This document shows, piece by piece, positions 45,099 through 53,424 of a DNA stretch of 62,316 nucleotides (within the stretch, counting starts at the first letter, position 1; every line of letters starts with the position of its first letter). The notes beneath the pieces are model-generated. The model saw only the letters and a program-made list of their open reading frames with translations, had not been told where the DNA came from and did not search any database. The position numbers were made by a program, and so were the translations under genes. The stretch spans positions 1 to 62,316 of the forward strand of contig CAMDHZ010000016.1 in assembly GCA_945898275.1 (NCBI GenBank), in the 5' to 3' direction. The DNA comes from Chitinophaga pinensis. Lineage in GTDB: Bacteria; Bacteroidota; Bacteroidia; UKL13-3.

Positions 45099-45488
45099 AG
45101 CAAAACAATAAGCCGGGTTCTGTAATCTTGCAAACAAGACGACTATCATTTATCTGCTTTTGTTATCACTAACAAAATGTAGCAGCCTACCCGCAGTAAT
45201 TCGGTTTGAACCGAAAGATTAAGCGAACCTTTCCTCTTGCGAAGAATTACTGCCTATTTGGCCTTGCAACGCATAAGGTTTACCATGCAATGTTTATTAC
45301 TAAACACCCGGTGGGCTCTTACCCCGCCTTTTCACCTTTTCCAAAACGCAAGCATTTTGGTAGTTTGTTTTCTGTGGCACTTTCTGTTCTTTGTTTTTAA
45401 CTCAAAGACCTTCCCGTTAGGAAGTATGCTGCTTAAGTTGCCCGGACTTTCCTCTGCAGGTTTAATTGCAGCGATAGCCTATTTTGCC
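45099..45488 (-). ncRNA. rnpB: RNase P RNA (bacterial type A)
   Basis: On the minus strand the 5' part reads GAGGAAAGTCCGGGC (45454-45440) and the 3' part ACAGAACCCGGCTTA (45123-45109), the two universally conserved ends of bacterial RNase P RNA. The terminal helix P1 can form between GGCAAAATA near 45487-45479 and TATTGTTTTGC near 45110-45100. Length is about 390 nt, usual for type A. The RNA is the catalytic part of tRNA 5' processing. A TACCTTTG promoter box stands directly upstream and a terminator downstream. A GGTTCAAACC word forms a 6-bp hairpin with a UCAA loop at 45200-45215. Ends are approximate to a few bases. Confidence 0.95.
45203..45212. repeat. GGTTCAAACC site inside RNase P RNA
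   Basis: Extended to TTCGGTTTGAACCGAA on the plus strand. In the RNA it closes a short hairpin whose loop is UCAA, so the word is part of a structural RNA and not of any codon. Confidence 0.75.
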
Positions 45489-45491
45489 ATT

Positions 45492-45499
45492 CAAAGGTA
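45492..45499 (-). promoter_or_regulatory. -7 box of rnpB
   Basis: Minus strand reads TACCTTTG, matching TAnnTTTG, and ends 4 nt before the expected RNA 5' end. I see no TTG at the -33 distance. Confidence 0.6.
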
Positions 45500-45599
45500 C
45501 ATTCCTCTGTTGAATTTTTATTTTCTGATTTTATTTTTCAGTTTAAATCATACCTTTGTTATATTAATTTAGACTAAATAAAAATAATAATCATTAATT

Positions 45600-45935
45600 A
45601 TGAATGAGTTAAAAGAATTTGTTGCAGTAAATTACATCTCTTGCCAATCCCATTACCAAGAAAGGTTTGAGCAATTGTTTGCATCTCGTGCACATGCTAT
45701 CGATAGTATGGAAGGGTTTATTAAAATGCATGTGCTTAAACCACAAGAACCTAATGGACAATATTTAATTGTTAGCTATTGGAGCAATGAAGAAGCTTTT
45801 AAAACTTGGATTAAATCGCCCCAGTTTATTGAAGGACATAAAAGAGGTTTTGAAGACATTGCCATTGCAAAAAGGGAAGGGAAGGAGCCTCCTATGACAT
45901 CTAGCTTTAGAACTTATGAAATCATTTCCAACTAA
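45600..45935 (+). CDS. ABM-domain monooxygenase-like protein
   Basis: 111 residues. FVAVNYISCQSHYQERFEQL, ASRAHAIDSMEGFIKMHVLK, YLIVSYWSNEEAFKTWIKSP then QFIEGHK match the antibiotic-biosynthesis-monooxygenase fold also found in haem-degrading HmoA/IsdG proteins. The conserved His in the last block (residue of about 80) is the usual haem-ligand position. Members form dimers in the cytoplasm and may oxidise haem or small aromatic compounds. Starts ATG 45600. Confidence 0.87.
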   Translation: MNELKEFVAVNYISCQSHYQERFEQLFASRAHAIDSMEGFIKMHVLKPQEPNGQYLIVSYWSNEEAFKTWIKSPQFIEGHKRGFEDIAIAKREGKEPPMTSSFRTYEIISN

Positions 45936-45936
45936 A

Positions 45937-46065
45937 ATGCTATTTATGGGTTGGTTCAAACCAGAAAAACTTAAGAAATTAGGTATTTGGGCCTTTGTTT
46001 TTTTTCTAATTAAAGGCCTAATTTGGCTTGCTTTGGCAATTTTTGCTTATTTATCAGTAAGTTAG
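45937..46065 (+). CDS. 42-residue single-span membrane microprotein
   Basis: ATG CTA TTT ATG GGT opens a 43-codon frame with a TAG stop at 46065. The protein starts MLFMGWFKPEKLKKLGIWAF and ends LAIFAYLSVS. A basic segment (residues 8-14) is followed by a hydrophobic helix of about 25 residues. The start lies one base after the ABM stop, so it can be translated from the same transcript; the second ATG (45946) is an equally good start. The charge pattern (positive inside) and spacing support a real gene, but I know no family. A GGTTCAAACC word forms part of its Trp-Phe-Lys-Pro codons. Confidence 0.6.
   Translation: MLFMGWFKPEKLKKLGIWAFVFFLIKGLIWLALAIFAYLSVS
45953..45962. repeat. GGTTCAAACC site in the microprotein gene
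   Basis: TGGTTCAAACCA, 12-base inverted repeat. In frame as TGG-TTC-AAA-CCA (Trp-Phe-Lys-Pro), a third codon phase. Confidence 0.7.
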
Positions 46066-46069
46066 ATTA

Positions 46070-46134
46070 TTTTCAGGGTTGCGAATTATTTCTTGCTCAA
46101 AACAAAAAATAACAGAAATTCGCGACTCTGAAAA
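46070..46134 (+). promoter_or_regulatory. Long hairpin just upstream of the pRiA4b ORF-3-like gene
   Basis: Arms 46070-46087 (TTTTCAGGGTTGCGAATT) and 46117-46134 (AATTCGCGACTCTGAAAA) pair over 18 bp with two G-U wobbles and a 29-nt loop. It starts 4 bp after the microprotein stop and ends 8 bp before the next ATG. No T-run follows on the plus strand, so a terminator is unlikely. It could be a leader structure controlling translation, or an inverted-repeat remnant. Confidence 0.6.
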
Positions 46135-46142
46135 ACATCGTC

Positions 46143-46745
46143 ATGGCAGTATATAAATTCAAAGTATCTTTCGAAGAATATGAAGACATTTATCGGGTGA
46201 TTGAAATTAAATCAACCCAAACTTTTTTAGATTTCCATAAAGCTATTTTAGCTTCAATCGGATTTGATGAAAAGCAATTGGCCTCATTTTATATGAGTAC
46301 TGATAGCTGGAAAAAAGGACAGGAAATCACTTTAGAGGATATGACTGAAAATCCTGAAAACCCTTTGCCTATAATGGCAAAAGCAAAATTAAGTCAGTAT
46401 ATTGTTGACCCGCACCAAAAGATTTTATACGTTTATGATTTTATAGAATGTTGGACTTTATTAATTGAACTTACAAGTATTTCTATTACTGAAAATCCAA
46501 AAACGACCTATCCAAATTTATTTAAAAGTGTTGGACCGGCACCAAAGCAATATGATAAGGTTCAAAAATTTGGATTGGTGGATGACAATGAATTTGATGA
46601 AATTACAAAGAATTATCTAAACCGTTCCGAAGAAATTCCTGGTGAAATTTCAGATGATGAAGCAGATGAATTTGGGTTGTTTGACAACGGTGAAGAAGGC
46701 GAATCAGATGCAGATTCAAACGTATTAGATAAAGACGAACTTTAA
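46143..46745 (+). CDS. pRiA4b ORF-3-like protein
   Basis: 200 residues. VYKFKVSFEEYEDIYRVIEI, FLDFHKAILASIGFDEKQLA, SFYMSTDSWKKGQEIT and YVYDFIECWTLLIELTSI are blocks of the PRiA4_ORF3 domain, found in many bacteria as an isolated protein and sometimes near transposons. The C-terminal 40 residues are highly acidic (GEISDDEADEFGLFDNGEEG). Function unknown. Starts at ATG 46143, 8 bp after the long hairpin, and is followed by the exonuclease gene after 2 bp. No mobile element is near it here. Confidence 0.85.
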   Translation: MAVYKFKVSFEEYEDIYRVIEIKSTQTFLDFHKAILASIGFDEKQLASFYMSTDSWKKGQEITLEDMTENPENPLPIMAKAKLSQYIVDPHQKILYVYDFIECWTLLIELTSISITENPKTTYPNLFKSVGPAPKQYDKVQKFGLVDDNEFDEITKNYLNRSEEIPGEISDDEADEFGLFDNGEEGESDADSNVLDKDEL

Positions 46746-46747
46746 CC

Positions 46748-47521
46748 ATGTTGCCATTAAACCTAAATAGACCTTTAATCATATTTGATTTAGAGACAAC
46801 TGGCATAAGTATTTCAAAGGATAGGATAGTTGAAATTTCTTGCATAAAAATTTTTCCAAATGGTGAAGAGGAGATTAGAACCCAAAGAATTAATCCTCAA
46901 ATGCCCATTCCATCAGAAGTAACCGCTATTCATGGCATTAGTGATGCAGATGTAGCAGATATGCCAACCTTTGCAAATGTTGCGAGAGAATTTGCGCTAT
47001 TCATGCAAGGTTGTGATTTTGGTGGTTTCAATTCTAATAAATTCGATTTCCCGATGTTGGTTGAGGAGTTTCTTAGAGCGGGAATTGATTTTGATCCTGA
47101 GAATAGAAAATTTGTTGATGCTCAGCGTATTTTTCACATGATGGAACCTCGAAATTTAAAAGCTGCGTATAAATTTTATTGCAACAAAGACCTCGAAAAC
47201 GCTCATAGCGCAGAAGCCGACACAAAAGCTACTTGGGAGGTTCTAAAATCTCAAGTTGAAAGGTATCCTCAACTGCAAAACAATATTGATTATTTACACC
47301 AATTTTCTGGGCAAAGCAATAATGTTGATTTGGCTGGCAGAATGATTTTAAATGATAAAGGGGTGGAGGTCTTTAACTTTGGTAAACACAAAAATAAACC
47401 TGTGTTGCAAGTGCTCAAAGCAGAGCCAAGTTATTACCAATGGATGATGGATAACGACTTTTCTTTAGATACAAAAAGACATTTAACTAGGATAAAACTA
47501 AGAGAAAAATTCCAAGCTTAA
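46748..47521 (+). CDS. DEDDh 3'-5' exonuclease (DnaQ-like)
   Basis: 257 residues. Exo I RPLIIFDLETTGISISKDRI has the DxE pair, Exo II GGFNSNKFDFPMLVEEF, and Exo III HSAEADTKATWEVL the H-x4-D of the DEDDh class. After the roughly 170-residue core, residues of about 215-250 (VFNFGKHKNKPVLQVL, SYYQWMMDNDFSLDT) form a small domain seen in stand-alone DNA polymerase III epsilon-like nucleases. It probably trims DNA or RNA 3' ends. Its stop and the stop of the minus-strand neighbour share the TTAA at 47518-47521. Confidence 0.92.
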   Translation: MLPLNLNRPLIIFDLETTGISISKDRIVEISCIKIFPNGEEEIRTQRINPQMPIPSEVTAIHGISDADVADMPTFANVAREFALFMQGCDFGGFNSNKFDFPMLVEEFLRAGIDFDPENRKFVDAQRIFHMMEPRNLKAAYKFYCNKDLENAHSAEADTKATWEVLKSQVERYPQLQNNIDYLHQFSGQSNNVDLAGRMILNDKGVEVFNFGKHKNKPVLQVLKAEPSYYQWMMDNDFSLDTKRHLTRIKLREKFQA

Positions 47522-50500
47522 CGTAAAATCGTAAAGTTACCTTTTTTGGTATAAGCCAAGCCATTCCAACCTGTATAGTTAATGATATAAAAATACACGT
47601 CTGATTTTGATTCGGTATTCTTAAAATTGCTATCAAAAAAGTCGTATTTACTTTTGGATTCAAAAACACGTTCGCCCCAACGATTGAAAACTTGTATTTG
47701 GTAATCTTTCACAAATACGGGTACTGTTTGGAATTTATCATTTAAACCATCTCCATTTTCAGTATAGGCATTTGGGGCATAAACAATGGGATTCTGAATT
47801 AGTTCAATGGTATTTGATTCACTAATTTGTTGGTCGCCATTTGGGTTTTCATAGGCAATAACCTTATATAGATATAGGCCATTATCGTAATTAAGATTTT
47901 CATCCTTTGTAAAGGTGTTTTTTGATTGGGTATTTTTAATCAAAACATCTTTATTTAAACCAGGCTCTGTTCTCAATACATTATAACCTTGCGTACCTGC
48001 ATTCCAATATTCATAGGGTAACCAATTGAGGGAATGTACAAAAGGAACTGTACTTCCTGATAAAACAATTGAACAAGCTTCTTTATCATCTATGCTCACA
48101 TTGCCGCAAAGGTCTACATTAATTAATTTATAGCAGTAACTTGTTTCATTTACATTAACTCTCTTATCAATAAAACTGGTATCATTTAAATTTCTAATTT
48201 CACCAAGTTTCTCAAAAGTAAAACCGTTTCTACCTACCTTTCTGTAAATCAAATAACGCCAAAAACTATCGGCATTTGCGGCTTGCCAAGTTAATTTTAT
48301 CTCTTTATCGTTTTGAACCGAAACTGTGTATAGTTTTAAGTTATCTGCTGGAACTGGTTGATAGGCTACGCAACTAATACTACTTGTATCACTATGGAAA
48401 CTGCAAATATCACTTGAACTCATGCTATAACAAGTACTAGTAGATTCATCAAATTTAAACACATCTATATAGGTGGTCTGATTGAGATTTGAGAGTGTTG
48501 CTATTTGCTTTCTATCGCCATTCACTTCTCTAAATAAGTAAATTTCTTTAGTGAAATTGTTAATTGGATAGGGTGGCCATTCTATGTTTACAGTATCTGC
48601 ACTCACTACTTTTGGACAATAAATTCTTGGCGATTTAGGCTGCGGCATTGGGTCAACCAAAAACAAAACACGTTTAATACCAATTTTTGCATTAGGGCAG
48701 GCATTATCTCTTACTTGTATCAAAAGCTCTATGGTATCTTTGCTAATATTTCCGCAAGTTGGCACCCATGAAACGGTTGCAGTGGCATTCCCAATTCCAT
48801 TCTCAACATTGGTTGACCCTAAATTCATGTCGATGAATTGACCAGAAAGATTAATGAATAATAAATCTGTTGACAAAGATGAAGTTATGTTTATCTGCTT
48901 AAAAATGGTATCAAATGCCGTAACCCTAATAACTTCAGTTTCTAAATTGGAAAAAGTTTTTTTATTGTCAATTGTGTCAATTGCAGTTAATGAGCAAATT
49001 TTCAATGAAGTATCACCACTAATTCTGCAAGTGTTAATGCTAATCAATTGAAAACAGTAATTTTTATCGAAATTATCAAAGGCCTTTGTATCAATATAGT
49101 TTGAAGTTGATTGTGTTTCTACCGAATCAAGTAATTGCATCGCTGAGCCATTTACTGATCGAAAGATAAAGTATTTCTGAAAATCTGAACTTGGATTAGG
49201 TGAGGTCCAATCCAAGGCAAGCACATTGTTGTTTAATGATTTTAGACACTGCGGAAAGGGAGGGGCTAAGGGCTCTGTTTTTATAAGTATTTTTATTTTA
49301 GCTACCTTAAAATTTGGGATTGGACAAGCAGCATCTTGTATGGTAACCTCTATGGTAAAGGTGTCTGATCCTAAGTCGGAACATAGTGATTGCCAATTTA
49401 ACCTACCCCATAACATTCCTGGAGTACTACTGATAACACTTAAACTAGCTGGATTAGGCGATTTGGTTAAAATATCCCCGGTTGCACTCATGGTTAACAT
49501 ATCACCTCCTGCATCAGTGGCATAGAAATCATATTCCAAAGTACTTCCAGCACTTAAATATAAAACAGTGTCCAACATTTGCGGAGGCAACAAATAGGTA
49601 CGCATATCAAACTTAAACAAGCCAAGGTTACATCCCCCAACACTCGTATTAAAGGCTCTTTTACCAGGGTTAGTTCTTGAATATGCATTCTGAGTAGTTG
49701 GAAAATCACTAAATCCACCACATCCTGCACAAACGCTTTGATATACAATTCCACTTGGGTCAAAATGACTTGTGCCACCATCTACATGTTCTTGACTAGT
49801 ACTTCCACCATAATAGGTTGCATATAACAGGGTACCTAAGCTAGGTGACAAAACCATCAAATAGAAATCCGAACCATCTGTAGTTTTTTGAAAGGCATCT
49901 CCTGAGGTTTGAAACCCAAATAGATTATCTAGGCCAGCTTGATAACTTTGGTTCGAACCACCTCCCCAGCCACTAATGTAAACTCTACCACATTTGTCTA
50001 CCATAAAAGCAGAGGGGGATAAACTAGGTTTAGTTGCTCCAATTTTGCCAAAAGTTGAGGCCTTTGTTAGAGTTGTTAAATCTGAATTATATTGTTGAAT
50101 AAAATGTTTGCCATTAGGTATTCCAAATGCTTGACTTGACAAAGGCATTGTTCCTTCGGTTTGACCCATGGAATAAATTGAGTTGTTTTCATCAGTAGCC
50201 ACAAAGAACACTTGGTCATATGAAGGAGTTCCAGCATAAACTATGCGTTGTCTAACGCCATTGCTGCCATATTTTCCTATAAATCCGTCTGTTCCACCTT
50301 GGTGATTATTAGAAGTAGAAAATGCTAGGTTTACACTATTGGTTCCACCACCCACGATAATTTCATTTGATTTATTGATGCAAACTGAATATGCTGCATC
50401 GGCGTTACTTCCACCCACAAAAGTGCTAAATAAAATTGTACTTAGATTAGCATTGTATTTAACTAGCAATCCGTCTTGAGCACCGCCGCCATAAATTGGT

Positions 50501-51819
50501 TGAGCTGCATTAATAAGAGAAATCCCTTGAAGATGACTTGATTTAGTACAAGATGATATGATAATATTTCCTGTTAAATCTACTATTACTTCACCCCTAA
50601 AGCAATCAGCATAATTATAAGGTAAATTGTTTGGCTGAGAAGAAAAATTTCCAATTGAATTACCATTTATTCCATCATCATTAATACCACCTAAAAACGT
50701 TGAGGCTAAAAGGGTATTACCATTTGCATTTAGTTTTGTAATAAAAATATCATAATTCCCGCCATAGCTGCGGTCGTGGCCATTTGCACTTGTTGGGAAA
50801 TTATTGGAATGAGTGGTTCCAAAGATGATTATTTCTCCTGTAGCTGGCATGGTTGTTACAGAATGGGGTTGTTCATTGTGACTTCCTCCTAAAAATGAAG
50901 CAAAAATTAATGCAGTGCCATTTGGATTAAACTTAGCAATAAATGCGTCTCTTGCATATTCTCCATCTGCACCACTTCCGTCTGCAAATGTTACATCAAA
51001 GGATCCTGTGGTAAAAGGAAAATTTGCTGCGTAAACTGTTCCAGCACCAAGCGCATTCCCATTTAAATCATAACTAGCAGCAAATCCAAAATTATCTGCA
51101 GCACTGCCCATGTAGGTTCCAAATACAACCTCAGGATCTATTTGAATGGGTAGGAATTTGTTGTAATTATTTGTGATAAACTTTACAATATTTCCTTCTA
51201 ATTTAAACTTTGTTTTAATGGTTTTTTCAACTCCGTTTATGGTCTGAAAGCTCACTGGATTCTCCTCAATTATTGTCCCCATTGAAGTTTCAATTTTTAG
51301 CTGTCCGCCATTTAATGAAAGCTTGTCGGCCCCATTATATTCTAAAGCAATTTGATTTGGGTTGGCCCCTGGTTTAACAATAAAGTTTATCTTTATACTG
51401 CTTCCTTTAGACAATAGCTCTAAGTCAATTCCAGGATAAATATTAGACAAAATAACCCTCTTAAACCCATGTACATTACTAGCATGTTTTGAAGCATCTC
51501 CAATAAAGTAATTATAATATGCTTCATTAGGTTCAAACCTTAATATTTGGGGATTAGGATTTGAACCAATAAACTTAACTTTTACTGAATGAAAGTGAGC
51601 TTTTTCAATCTTTTTTCCATGCTGGTATTCATGCGTAGCTTCCTTGTCTACAAAAAGATAGGTGAGTTGATTTTTTTCAATAAATAGGTTCCCAATAGGT
51701 ATATCGGCCTTAAAAATTACATTGTTCTCCCATTGCCCTTTGTTCTCAATAAACTCTATATAATTGCGAGGCAAATTGATTGCGATTAAATCCGAAGACC
51801 AATTGCAAAACAATAGCAA
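47518..51819 (-). CDS. Giant secreted protein with SBBP repeats and a T9SS type B sorting domain
   Basis: 1433 residues from TTG 51819, but the frame stays open upstream and only a start at CTG 51849 would give a complete signal peptide (about 28 residues). N-terminal domain NYIEFIENKGQWENNVIF is typical of large Bacteroidota surface proteins. SBBP-type propeller repeats span about 235-690 (VVFGTYMGSAADNFGFAASY, TLLASTFLGGINDDG, ILFSTFVGGSNADAAYSV). Fibronectin-like beta domains follow at about 820-1330. The C-terminus is YAPNAYTENGDGLNDKF, then QIQVFNRWGERVFES and a final KGNFTILR, the gliding-motility-associated/T9SS type B domain. It is exported through the T9SS. Two GGTTCAAA words lie 30 bp apart at 51530 and 51560. 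Confidence 0.92.
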   Translation of the reverse strand: MLLFCNWSSDLIAINLPRNYIEFIENKGQWENNVIFKADIPIGNLFIEKNQLTYLFVDKEATHEYQHGKKIEKAHFHSVKVKFIGSNPNPQILRFEPNEAYYNYFIGDASKHASNVHGFKRVILSNIYPGIDLELLSKGSSIKINFIVKPGANPNQIALEYNGADKLSLNGGQLKIETSMGTIIEENPVSFQTINGVEKTIKTKFKLEGNIVKFITNNYNKFLPIQIDPEVVFGTYMGSAADNFGFAASYDLNGNALGAGTVYAANFPFTTGSFDVTFADGSGADGEYARDAFIAKFNPNGTALIFASFLGGSHNEQPHSVTTMPATGEIIIFGTTHSNNFPTSANGHDRSYGGNYDIFITKLNANGNTLLASTFLGGINDDGINGNSIGNFSSQPNNLPYNYADCFRGEVIVDLTGNIIISSCTKSSHLQGISLINAAQPIYGGGAQDGLLVKYNANLSTILFSTFVGGSNADAAYSVCINKSNEIIVGGGTNSVNLAFSTSNNHQGGTDGFIGKYGSNGVRQRIVYAGTPSYDQVFFVATDENNSIYSMGQTEGTMPLSSQAFGIPNGKHFIQQYNSDLTTLTKASTFGKIGATKPSLSPSAFMVDKCGRVYISGWGGGSNQSYQAGLDNLFGFQTSGDAFQKTTDGSDFYLMVLSPSLGTLLYATYYGGSTSQEHVDGGTSHFDPSGIVYQSVCAGCGGFSDFPTTQNAYSRTNPGKRAFNTSVGGCNLGLFKFDMRTYLLPPQMLDTVLYLSAGSTLEYDFYATDAGGDMLTMSATGDILTKSPNPASLSVISSTPGMLWGRLNWQSLCSDLGSDTFTIEVTIQDAACPIPNFKVAKIKILIKTEPLAPPFPQCLKSLNNNVLALDWTSPNPSSDFQKYFIFRSVNGSAMQLLDSVETQSTSNYIDTKAFDNFDKNYCFQLISINTCRISGDTSLKICSLTAIDTIDNKKTFSNLETEVIRVTAFDTIFKQINITSSLSTDLLFINLSGQFIDMNLGSTNVENGIGNATATVSWVPTCGNISKDTIELLIQVRDNACPNAKIGIKRVLFLVDPMPQPKSPRIYCPKVVSADTVNIEWPPYPINNFTKEIYLFREVNGDRKQIATLSNLNQTTYIDVFKFDESTSTCYSMSSSDICSFHSDTSSISCVAYQPVPADNLKLYTVSVQNDKEIKLTWQAANADSFWRYLIYRKVGRNGFTFEKLGEIRNLNDTSFIDKRVNVNETSYCYKLINVDLCGNVSIDDKEACSIVLSGSTVPFVHSLNWLPYEYWNAGTQGYNVLRTEPGLNKDVLIKNTQSKNTFTKDENLNYDNGLYLYKVIAYENPNGDQQISESNTIELIQNPIVYAPNAYTENGDGLNDKFQTVPVFVKDYQIQVFNRWGERVFESKSKYDFFDSNFKNTESKSDVYFYIINYTGWNGLAYTKKGNFTILR
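49950..49959. repeat. GGTTCGAACC, fully palindromic variant of the repeated word
   Basis: TGGTTCGAACCA (49949-49960) is a perfect 12-base palindrome, the symmetric form of the common GGTTCAAACC. Confidence 0.6.
51530..51539. repeat. GGTTCAAACC site in the giant T9SS gene
   Basis: Extended to AGGTTCAAACCT (51529-51540). In frame as Arg-Phe-Glu-Pro. A second, opposite 8-base copy begins 30 bp further on (51560). Confidence 0.7.
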
Positions 51820-51893
51820 GATAATTAGATATGTATGATTTGTTTTCAGGTTATTATTGTGCGGCTAAAAATCAATTTGTAAATTTACAGCAT

Positions 51894-52586
51894 ATGAATG
51901 ACAAAATAAAGCCCCATTTGGTTGTTTTAAGTGGAGCAGGAATTAGTGCAGAAAGTGGTATACAAACATTTAGAGATAGCGGAGGCCTTTGGGAAGGCCA
52001 TAAAGTTGAGGATGTAGCCACACCTGAGGCCTTTGAGAGAAACCCAGAATTGGTATTAAATTTTTACAATTTAAGGAGAAAAACTTGCTTGGAAGCCAAA
52101 CCCAATCAGGCTCATACTAGCTTAAAAGATTTAGAAAGCAAGTTTAAAGTAAGTATTGTAACTCAAAATGTGGATGATTTGCATGAACGCGCTGGTAGCA
52201 CAAATGTGCTTCATTTGCACGGAGAATTACTCAAATCTAGAAGTACAAAAAATCCCAATCTAGTTTACAACATAAAAGGTGACATGCTCAATTTGGGTGA
52301 TACTTGCGAACTTGGTTCCCAACTTAGACCGCATATAGTTTGGTTTGGTGAGGCTGTTCCTATGATTGAAAATGCTGCTGAAATCTGCAAGCAAGCCGAC
52401 TTGTTTCTTATTATTGGAACTTCTTTGCAAGTTTATCCAGCGGCTGGATTGGTTAAATATGTAAATACAAATGTTCCTGTTTATATTATTGACCCCAAAC
52501 CAGTTAGCATTTATACCAATCATAAAATAAACCATATTCCAAAAAGCGCAAGTGAAGGAATGGAAGCCTTATTAAATTTAATCTAA
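51894..52586 (+). CDS. Sirtuin (NAD-dependent protein deacylase)
   Basis: 230 residues from ATG 51894 (MNDKIKPHLVVLSGAGISAE); an earlier ATG at 51831 adds 21 residues not found in the family. LSGAGISAESGIQTFRDSGG, VTQNVDDLHERAGSTNVLHL and LHGELLK are NAD-binding and catalytic blocks (His in VLHLHG). FYNLRR gives the Y-x-x-R pair of class III sirtuins that remove succinyl or malonyl groups. The four zinc cysteines are absent: only one Cys (LGDTCELGSQ) remains in that region. Start overlaps nothing; the stop overlaps the next ATG as TAATG. It lies divergent from the giant T9SS gene. Confidence 0.92.
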   Translation: MNDKIKPHLVVLSGAGISAESGIQTFRDSGGLWEGHKVEDVATPEAFERNPELVLNFYNLRRKTCLEAKPNQAHTSLKDLESKFKVSIVTQNVDDLHERAGSTNVLHLHGELLKSRSTKNPNLVYNIKGDMLNLGDTCELGSQLRPHIVWFGEAVPMIENAAEICKQADLFLIIGTSLQVYPAAGLVKYVNTNVPVYIIDPKPVSIYTNHKINHIPKSASEGMEALLNLI

Positions 52587-53371
52587 TGGAATCAAATGAA
52601 CTTAAAATAGTATTGCTACAACAAGATTTGCATTGGGAAAATGTACCAGCTAATCTCTTGCATTTTGAAAGTTTAATTTATGGTTTGAACCAAAAGGTTG
52701 ACCTAATTATGTTACCAGAAATGTTTACCACAGGTTTTAGCATGCAACCTGAAAAATTTGCATTAAACAATCAAGAGCAGACTTTGAAAACTCTTAAAAA
52801 GTGGGCTACAGATAAAGATGTCGCAATTTGTGGTAGTATAATGGCAGCAATAGATGGAGTGTATTTTAATAGATTTTTTTGGGTTAACCCATCAGGTGAT
52901 TTTCAATTTTATGATAAGGCACATTTGTTTAGAATGGGAGAGGAACAATTGCATTACTCAAAAGGAACTGCACATCAACTTATAAATTATAAAGGTTGGA
53001 AAATTGCACCGTTTGTTTGCTATGATTTAAGGTTTCCAATTTGGATGAGAAGAACTAAAGTGTTTAATTATGACTTAATTCTATTGGTTGCCAATTGGCC
53101 AGAAAGAAGAGCCTCTCATTGGAAAGCTTTAACTTTAGCTAGGGCAATTGAGAACCAATGTTATCTTGCCGCCGTTAATAGAGTTGGGTTAGACATTACA
53201 AGCATAAACCATTCTGGAGATTCGCGCGTTATAAATCCTATGGGAGAACTTGTTTTTGATGCCAAAGACTCAAAAGAGCTTACTATCGTCTCACTCGATA
53301 AGAGTGTAGTAGAAAATTATAGGCAACAGTTTCCGGTGCAAGAAGATGCAGATGCCTTTGAATTATTATAA
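52586..53371 (+). CDS. Nitrilase-family amidase (omega-amidase / YafV-like)
   Basis: 261 residues. The catalytic triad is visible: Glu in LIMLPEMFTTGFSMQPEKF, Lys in FYDKAHLFRMGEE and Cys in KIAPFVCYDLRFPIWMRR. LVANWPERRASHWKALTLAR, then AIENQCYLAAVNRVG, completes the family. YafV-like enzymes hydrolyse alpha-ketoglutaramate or alpha-ketosuccinamate in metabolite repair. Start overlaps the sirtuin stop as TAATG, so the two genes are coupled. One GGTTCAAACC word at 52682 encodes Gly-Leu-Asn-Gln. Confidence 0.92.
   Translation: MESNELKIVLLQQDLHWENVPANLLHFESLIYGLNQKVDLIMLPEMFTTGFSMQPEKFALNNQEQTLKTLKKWATDKDVAICGSIMAAIDGVYFNRFFWVNPSGDFQFYDKAHLFRMGEEQLHYSKGTAHQLINYKGWKIAPFVCYDLRFPIWMRRTKVFNYDLILLVANWPERRASHWKALTLARAIENQCYLAAVNRVGLDITSINHSGDSRVINPMGELVFDAKDSKELTIVSLDKSVVENYRQQFPVQEDADAFELL
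52682..52691. repeat. GGTTCAAACC site in the amidase gene
   Basis: TGGTTTGAACCA on the plus strand (52681-52692). In frame as GGT-TTG-AAC-CAA, Gly-Leu-Asn-Gln. Confidence 0.7.
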
Positions 53372-53424
53372 AATTGCAACTAATTTAAGTTTAATATAGT
53401 CTAAATGTCATTATTAAGAAACAT

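Noticed and set aside
45206-45572. Open frames of 64 and 111 residues on the plus strand
   Set aside because: They lie across the RNase P RNA gene on the opposite strand and have no family-like content.
46143-46745. Possible transposon relic because of the pRiA4b ORF-3 family name
   Set aside because: No transposase, target duplication or terminal repeats beyond one local hairpin are visible; the family is common as stand-alone genes.
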